From Symmachiella dynata (GTDB taxonomy: Bacteria; Planctomycetota; Planctomycetia; Planctomycetales; Planctomycetaceae): a stretch of 64,000 bases of DNA. The position numbers and the translations under genes were made by a program. The notes under the pieces are model-generated. The model searched no databases. It was not told where the DNA came from and was given only the letters and a program-made list of their open reading frames with translations. The stretch lies in assembly GCF_007747995.1 (NCBI RefSeq), contig NZ_CP036276.1, forward strand, positions 3,153,001 through 3,217,000, in the 5' to 3' direction. Below, in pieces: positions 63,633-64,000 of this stretch (the first letter of the stretch is position 1; each line of letters starts with the position of its first letter).

Positions 63633-63725
63633 TACAAGTAGTTTCAAAACCCTCTGACGCGTTCCACTGACACTGGTCTGTAAGTTCCTGTTACAAGCGC
63701 AACCGGGTTTTGAAACTGGTTCTAG
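63633..63725 (-). repeat. interspersed 92-bp palindromic-ended repeat, copy E
   Basis: On the minus strand: CTAGAACCAGTTTCAAAACC, then CGGTTGCGCTTGTAACAGG, and end GTCAGAGGGTTTTGAAACTA plus CTTGTA. It lies between the sialidase-like and mannonate dehydratase-like genes in their transcription direction. Its first bases (CTAG) overlap the TAG stop of the upstream gene. Confidence 0.87.
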
Positions 63726-64000
63726 CGCTCGAATTGTGCGGGGTCCCAAATTGTGCAGCCAATAAAGCGTTGTGGTTGTTCGTCGTTGTGATAATAGTAA
63801 ATGGTGACCATCTTGCCATCGGCCCGTTGGATGCTCCGGGGATAGCCGATGTCCCAACTCGAGGCGTCGTCGCGCAGTATGAATTCGCGGCTCCAAGTTT
63901 GGCCATCGTCGTCAGAAATCCGGCCGCGAATTCCATAAGGAGCCCGTCGCCAACCGTAGGTCATCGCCAGCTTACCATTTTTCAACCGAGTGAGTGTGGC
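63722..64000 (-). CDS. BNR/sialidase-like protein, partial (5' end outside window)
   Basis: The frame is open to the window edge (about 92 codons visible; stop TAG at 63722-63724). Contains ISDDDGQTWSREF (a BNR/Asp-box SxDxGxTW motif), SSWDIGYPRSIQRADGKMVT and YYYHNDEQPQRFIGCTIWD, as in exo-alpha-sialidases and related glycosidases. The N-terminus is not visible. Its stop codon is supplied by the edge of repeat copy E. Confidence 0.8.
   Translation of the reverse strand, partial: ATLTRLKNGKLAMTYGWRRAPYGIRGRISDDDGQTWSREFILRDDASSWDIGYPRSIQRADGKMVTIYYYHNDEQPQRFIGCTIWDPAQFER

Noticed and set aside
63612-63896. 95-codon N-terminal extension of the mannonate dehydratase-like protein
   Set aside because: It runs through repeat copy E and into the antisense of the sialidase-like gene; MQRREFL at 63611 has a proper signal and ribosome binding site.

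Overview
The window looks like chromosomal DNA of a planctomycete (Planctomycetaceae-like). This is inferred from gene content: a sulfatase, a PQQ-propeller protein, two M81 (MlrC-type) peptidases, a secreted mannonate dehydratase-like enzyme, small Tyr/Pro-rich secreted proteins, split type II secretion and Tad pilus loci, many weak ribosome binding sites, and REP-type repeats that translate as [15 protein letters not shown] when read through. No rRNA, tRNA, CRISPR array, prophage or complete insertion sequence was recognised.

Layout. 1-2.8 kb: a minus-strand Mla-type lipid-transport operon (permease, ATPase, MCE protein; the last runs off the left edge). 3-19.9 kb: mostly minus-strand metabolic, envelope and signalling genes: PQQ propeller protein, sulfatase, PAC2 protein, an unknown protein made of three 76-residue repeats, a lipoprotein, a large PAS/PAS hybrid histidine kinase with two receivers and an HPt domain, an SDR dehydrogenase, a FAD amine oxidase beside an M81 peptidase, two small secreted Tyr/Pro-rich proteins and a TPR protein. 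20.4-22.5 kb: groES-groEL with a strong terminator. 22.6-29.9 kb: small membrane protein, Uma2 protein, class III aminotransferase, argG, a phosphoesterase, a REP-associated transposase (RAYT) framed by inverted REP palindromes, and a second M81 peptidase.

30-40.1 kb: a tightly packed type II secretion operon in the order E-F-G-H-I-J-K-L-M/C (minus strand, several ATGA/TAATG overlaps), with no outer-membrane secretin gene. 40.8-49.5 kb: an EF-hand protein and a giant (~2,630 aa) secreted protein that is essentially one secretin N0 domain followed by about 33 tandem secretin N1-like modules, without a secretin pore domain. 50.5-57.2 kb: a Tad/Flp pilus locus (two tandem flp genes, CpaA, CpaB, CpaC/RcpA secretin, CpaE) without TadA/TadB/TadC. 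57.3-64 kb: acidic hypothetical protein, TPR protein, DegT-type aminotransferase, ABC-2 permease, mannonate dehydratase-like protein and a partial BNR/sialidase-like protein.

The two most unusual items are the giant N1-module array, which shows internal block duplications, and an interspersed ~92-bp intergenic repeat family (five copies plus one likely divergent copy) with GTTTCAAAACCC/GGGTTTTGAAAC ends. Every copy is oriented with the next downstream gene.
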